DNA of 64,000 nt from Volutella citrinella. Lineage: Eukaryota; Ascomycota; Sordariomycetes; Hypocreales; Nectriaceae. This document shows, piece after piece, positions 59,837 through 64,000 of this stretch. The stretch's first letter is position 1; every line of letters starts with the position of its first letter. The notes below the pieces were generated by a model, which saw only the letters and a list, made by a program, of their open reading frames with translations, did not search any database and was not told where the DNA came from. Where the stretch lies: NCBI GenBank assembly GCA_034401135.1, contig JAWZSP010000004.1:682001-746000 (forward strand). Reading direction: 5' to 3'. Position numbers and translations under genes: made by a program.

Positions 59837-60792
59837 ATGGCTCCGGAATCTCACCTGGCCATCGCGGCCCTGTTCCTGGCCTGGTACATTACAACAGCAT
59901 ACGCGCAATGCTACCTCCCCGACGGCACCACGGCAACCGACACGCCGTGCATCGACGGCGTACAAGCCTCGGCGTGCTGCGGGCAGGGCTTCAAGTGCCT
60001 CTCCAACGGCCTGTGCCAGATCGCCAACAGCACCTTGGTCCTGGAGAACCCGCTGGCGCAGAGGGAGTTCGGCCGCGGGACTTGCACGGACAAGTCGTGG
60101 CAGAGCCCAAAGTGCCCCAAGTTCTGCGTGACGCCGGGCGTCCATTTACTGAACAGCGGCTATGGCATGCTCAAGTGTCCGGGCAAGGAGGTTTACTGGT
60201 GTGATGGCGATGCGATCGACTGCAAGGCTGGCAAGGGGCCGTATGCTGCCGTCTTCTCAGGTGAGCCGTTGTCGCCGCCAGCTGGGCGATATGTCGGATG
60301 TGCTGCTGATTCACAGAGTGGGAAACAGAAGCGCCGTCGGTGCTCACCACCATTGGTGTAGTTGAAGCATCGTCAAAGAGTGCTGCGTCTACAACGAGCG
60401 TATCTACGGCGATTACGACGTCTACCATCAAGTACAGCACCGCTTCTATCACCACGTCCATCACCAAGTCCATCACCACGTCTACCGCGAGCTCCACGTC
60501 CACAGTGACCACTACGTCTACCGCAAGCACCACGGCTTCAGCGAGTGGCGCCTCTACGACTAGCGCGAACGCATCAGCGCAGACGGGTCAAGACAAGGGC
60601 GGCGCAAACACTGGCCCTATCATTGGCGGTGTCGTAGGCGGCATTACCTTCCTCTTTGTCGTTGGTGCTTTTGCCTGGTGGTTGCTGAGGCGTAGAAGAC
60701 GGGACAAGATCGCAAAGCAAAGTCATACAGCGTGGGCGCTCCATGAGGACCAACTGCCACCGACATCAACTAGAGTCCACAGACGGTTCTGA
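59837..60792 (+). CDS. Cys-rich single-pass surface protein (tandem paralog 2)
   Basis: Exons 59837-60260 and 60317-60792 give 299 residues. The signal peptide (MAPESHLAIAALFLAWYITTAYA) is followed by an ectodomain with the same order as the preceding gene: QCYLPDGTTATDTPC, CCGQGFKCLSNGLC, GTCTDKSW, KCPKFC, KC, YWC. The segment PSVLTTIGV, a long Thr/Ser-rich stalk and a helix (IIGGVVGGITFLFVVGAFAWWLL) with a basic anchor (RRRRRD) complete it. The intracellular part is only about 30 residues, far shorter than in paralog 1, so any signalling function would differ. The normal phase-1 intron, placed before the stalk, is the guide for judging the ambiguous intron in paralog 1. The pair is a clear local duplication. 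Confidence 0.86.
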
Positions 60793-61533
60793 TATTGACA
60801 ATCCTCGGCTGGTTTAGCATGGGAGGCGTTTCAAGGGCATAGATAACAAGTTGATTAGGCAAAGCTAGGAATTTGCATGTAAATAGACTGACGGCCGCGC
60901 TTCCAGCTTAGTGTTTCTTTAGTCAGGCTAAGTCCCCGCATTATAGCACTATTCGGTTATCAGCTGAGCTTAATTCGGACCGATCGCTCGGTGCCGCAGG
61001 GCATTTACAGGGCATCCTCGCGAGGAGCTCCCTGTAGGGCAGCCTGCGGGCCGCTAGAGGCCAAAGCGCCGCAGGCGCCGCAAGCAGAAAGCGCCGCAGG
61101 AAGAAGCGCCGCAGGTAGAAAGCGCCGCAGGAGAAACGCCGCAGGTACGAAAAGAGGCGCCGCAGGTACTAAGAAAGAAGGCAACGGAGGTACTAAGAGC
61201 GCAGGCAAGGTAAAAAGCGCCGCTGGCAGAGGTCCCCGAGGAGATAATAAAATCTCCCTTTACATAGATGGAATCAACTACGTATACATGCGTCAGGAGC
61301 CATGTCCAAGACCCGATTAAAGATTATATCACGAATCTTGCGAGGAGCAGTATACTGGCTTAGGTATTGCCTAATTGGGCTGCATGCTGGTGTGTATTAC
61401 AATGCTCTGACAGCGCGGCGCTTATACAACAGCCTAATATTGTGCCGACCTAGCTTTCTCTAAGGTACATATCTCCACGGGAAGTGTGCCCATACGCAAC
61501 ATCAGGGTCTTGTGTCCTCTCATCCGTATCCGC
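60793..61533. other. Intergenic with minisatellite
   Basis: It lies between surface paralog 2 and the NTF2-fold gene. The GCGCCGCAGG repeat (61063-61222) occupies its middle; a long open frame through the repeat is a consequence of the repeat unit and is not called. Confidence 0.5.
61063..61222 (+). repeat. Degenerate GCGCCGCAGG minisatellite
   Basis: Units of about 12-21 nt share GCGCCGCAGG or close variants, alternating with purine-rich AAG/GAAA segments (seven recognisable copies by 61171, then more diverged ones). Unit drift suggests an old array. Confidence 0.8.
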
Positions 61534-62115
61534 TCACCAGTGCTTCTCGGAGATGTCGACCTCATTCACATCCACACCGTCCTTGAACCACCGCTCCTCG
61601 TCCGAGATACGCACGTCATTTCCGCTCATCTGTCGCTTCCGCATCAACCCATCCTCGGCAAACGTCCAGTCCTCGAGCCCGTAGGTGCGCCACCACTGCC
61701 CTTCCTTGTCGTGCCACTCGTACCAAAACTGGACGGCAATCTGCATTCAATGGAGTTAGAATAGTAAAAAAATGGAATCAAATCCGGAGCGGCACTGACC
61801 TTGTTGTCGGTGAAAGCAAACAGCTCTTTGCGCAGCTTGTATCCGTCCTCCACTGCCCATTTCTTGGTCAGGAAGTCTTCGATGGCATCCCGTCCCTGGA
61901 GAAAGGTGTCGCGGTTGCGCCATATCGAATCTGGCGTGTAGGCCATTTTAACCTTGGCCGGGTTTCTGGTGGGACATTAGCACGACCGTGTTCGAGGCGT
62001 AGAATGTTTTGATTGACTCTCACCTGGTGTTCCAACCATCCTGGGCCGCCTTGACCTTGATGATGGCAGTCTCCCGAGTGAAGGGAGGAAAGGGAGGTCG
62101 TGCTTCAGTAGACAT
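61534..62115 (-). CDS. NTF2-fold protein (DUF1348-like)
   Basis: Three exons (62115-62024, 61965-61800, 61740-61534) join to 154 residues. The text starts [30 protein letters not shown] and continues [60 protein letters not shown] and [27 protein letters not shown], all characteristic of the DUF1348/SnoaL-like NTF2 family. These are small cone-shaped barrels found in bacteria and fungi; biochemical function is not established for this subgroup. The length is exactly that of the family. No targeting signal is present. Confidence 0.9.
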
Positions 62116-63000
62116 GATTGGATTGTTTGATTTGCGTACGATGGTTGAATGTCATGTTCCCAGCATTGGCGATGACTGCTCTATATATACGTCTGGCTGG
62201 TTTCTGTGGAGCCGCTTCATTCGGCGAACGCGACCATCTGAGTCAGCGATTACAAGACCGAAGGTTCCGCGGGTTTAAGGTCTTTGTAAATTTAATTGAT
62301 CAATTGACTTCGAAGGGCGTAGGACATGGGGGTGGCGGTCGGCCGGATTGGACAACCTTCAGGGCTAGATCTAATATGCGGTCACTCTGTGCACTGGGCA
62401 TTCATTTCTTATCATTGATCTCTAGAGGGACTATCACGGCTTGGAAGAACCAGGGATCCTGGTTTGACTCAAGCTCTGAATCATGCAATGCATACTTGTC
62501 ATTTCGGTGACATGGGGAGGTCGCAGTGAGGCTGTCGCATGGCCGGCCTCCCGCCTTAGTGTCTCGTCCCGGCCCAATGTCGTTGGCCGTTCAACTCTCC
62601 ACCCTCGACATGGTTGGTTGGGGCAACAGGTTCTCATATCGGAAGCCCGGTGAGGTACAGACATGCCCCGGCCATGGGCAACTCATTGGGTGCTGTCACG
62701 CCGTGTCCGCCCTAAACTACACGCTCAGGCATCTTCAGGACCCCCTTACAAGCGAGCGAAGCCATTCATTGGAAGCCACTTTGGAGCTCGACCATATAAT
62801 TATTCCTTACAGTATTAGATGTCTCAAATTCAAGCCAGGCTGGGGAATAGGTATAAGTAGATGGATCAAACCCCAAACACTTGCAACAATCCAAGTTCTT
62901 CACCCTTCCACTTCGGCAGAGTTTTCAACGAATCGATTCTCCTACCATTTCTCCAGCTGAAACACTCCTTTGATCATTCAGTATCCGTTAGATCTCCAAC
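62116..63000. promoter_or_regulatory. Divergent promoter region
   Basis: 885 bp between the NTF2-fold gene and the dynamin-like gene. No extra gene or specific motif seen. Confidence 0.45.
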
Positions 63001-64000
63001 ATGTGCTTCTCCAAGACAAATCATCTTCAATTCGGGCTCGGAACCCGCGACATGCTGGACAAGGTTGACAAGCTTCGCCGGCTTCCTGATTCAATCGGTA
63101 TTTCTCTCCCTCAGGTAAAAAGCCCTAGGACTGTGTATGTGTAAAGTGAAACGACTAATCACTCCTCCAGATTGTGGTGGTTGGTGAGCAGAGTGCCGGT
63201 AAGTCGAGCGTGTTGACGGCCGTCACCGGCATTCAGTTCGCTCGGAATCACAAGCTTTGCACAAGACATGTAACCGAGATTATATGTCGTCGAGAAGACA
63301 CAGAGTCCGTTGTTGTGTCTATTCAGGCGGCCGAACGTGGAGAAGACAAGAAGTACAATGGCTTCCCACGAACGGCGTCGAGCTTGGATGGCCTTGAGCT
63401 TGAAAGAATCTTCCGCGAGGTTCATACCCAGCCCATCAAGCTTATGTTTCTTCTATGACTAACCAATGCAAGGCTCTGGAGGCCATGGGCCTGGGTGAGG
63501 TTGACCCAGGGGGTGTCGACAACCCTCGTCCGGCATTCAGCAAGGATATTCTCCGCGTCGAGGTCAGCGGACCAAACCAGGATCATTTGACCGTCATCGA
63601 TGTGCCTGGCGTCTTTGAAAATGCGACGCCAGGAGTCACAACAGATGCCGACATTGTGTTTGTCAAGAGCATGGTCAAGTCATATATTTGCGAATCTCGC
63701 ACCATCATGTTGGCCGTCATCCCCTGCGTTGGTGATATTGCCAACCAGACAATACTCAAATTCGCTAAGGAGGCGGATCCGGAAGGGAAGCGAACCTTGG
63801 GAGTTCTCACCAAGCCTGACCTAGCCACTGAAAATGCTACTCGTGCCGAGGTTATCGATCTTGTCTGGGGCAAGCGGCGCGATCTGGCACTGGGCTACTG
63901 CGTCGTCAAGAATCCAGGGGCGGATGCGGAGGACCCATCTTCGCCAAAGCAACGTGACGAGGCAGAAAGGGCCTTCTTTAGTGACCCACGATGGAAGAAG
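63001..64000 (+). CDS. Dynamin-like GTPase, 5' part (runs off the window)
   Basis: Three exons are visible (63001-63114, 63171-63419, 63473 to the end), each joining at phase 0; 297 or so residues are present and the frame is open at 64000. The GTPase motifs are in order: G1 GEQSAGKSS (43-51) after LPQIVVV, the switch-I Thr in KLCTRHVTEI, G3 DVPG and G4 TKPD. CTRHVTEIICRR and the segment VIPCVGDIANQTILKFAKEADPEGKRTLGVLTKPD place it with the fungal Mx/dynamin-related group rather than Dnm1 or Vps1. The second intron has an unusual GTTCAT donor but a good GACTAACC branch site and restores the family sequence (FREALEAMGLG). The stalk and GED domains lie beyond the window. Confidence 0.9.

Noticed and set aside
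60991..61320. Basic Ala/Gly/Lys-rich frame
   Set aside because: It is created by the minisatellite; the reading frame drifts with unit length.

Overview
The window is nuclear DNA of a filamentous ascomycete, most likely a sordariomycete close to Hypocreales. The evidence is many short introns (about 45-75 bp) with GTRNGT donors, CTAAC/TGAC branch sites and YAG acceptors, compact genes on both strands, an intron-bearing tRNA, and protein families typical of Pezizomycotina (Zn2Cys6 regulator, secreted GMC oxidoreductase, EXPERA protein, Erg28, GH47). The species cannot be named from the sequence. Exon joins given here were worked out by hand and checked for reading phase; none is confirmed by transcripts.

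Layout. 1-6.7 kb: a small metabolic group with an FAD aromatic hydroxylase (minus), an NmrA-like NAD(P)-binding protein, an intradiol ring-cleavage dioxygenase and a P450 (all plus). It looks like an aromatic or phenolic breakdown module, but the hydroxylase lacks part of its FAD site. 7.3-25.4 kb: accessory DNA holding a multi-pass membrane protein, a secreted GMC oxidoreductase, a broken 3' end of a sodium:neurotransmitter symporter gene, a very large Ser/Thr-rich surface protein divergent from a secreted HExxH protein, a tail-anchored protein divergent from an intracellular trypsin-like protein, an F-box protein and a Gfo/Idh/MocA dehydrogenase. 26.4-50.9 kb: mostly conserved housekeeping genes, namely an EXPERA protein, an ER/secretory membrane protein, tRNA-Ser(GCT), a methyltransferase, Nup170, very-long-chain 3-ketoacyl-CoA reductase divergent from Erg28, GAL7 divergent from ADA2, a Cdc25/Acr2-like phosphatase, a small secreted protein, an HD-domain nucleotidase and a disordered fungal protein. 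52.2-64 kb: a Zn2Cys6 regulator, a tiny conserved-looking protein, a GH47 mannosidase, a tandem pair of Cys-rich single-pass surface proteins, a minisatellite, an NTF2-fold protein and the 5' part of a dynamin-like GTPase that runs off the window.

Functional links supported by position are modest. The first four genes could act on one aromatic substrate. The reductase and Erg28 share one 510-bp promoter and both serve ER lipid synthesis. The two surface proteins near 58-61 kb are clearly duplicates. I found no CRISPR array, no intact transposon and no polyketide or peptide synthetase. The least explained parts are the 12-23 kb accessory stretch (symporter relic, mucin-like protein, trypsin-like protein) and the tandem surface-protein pair.
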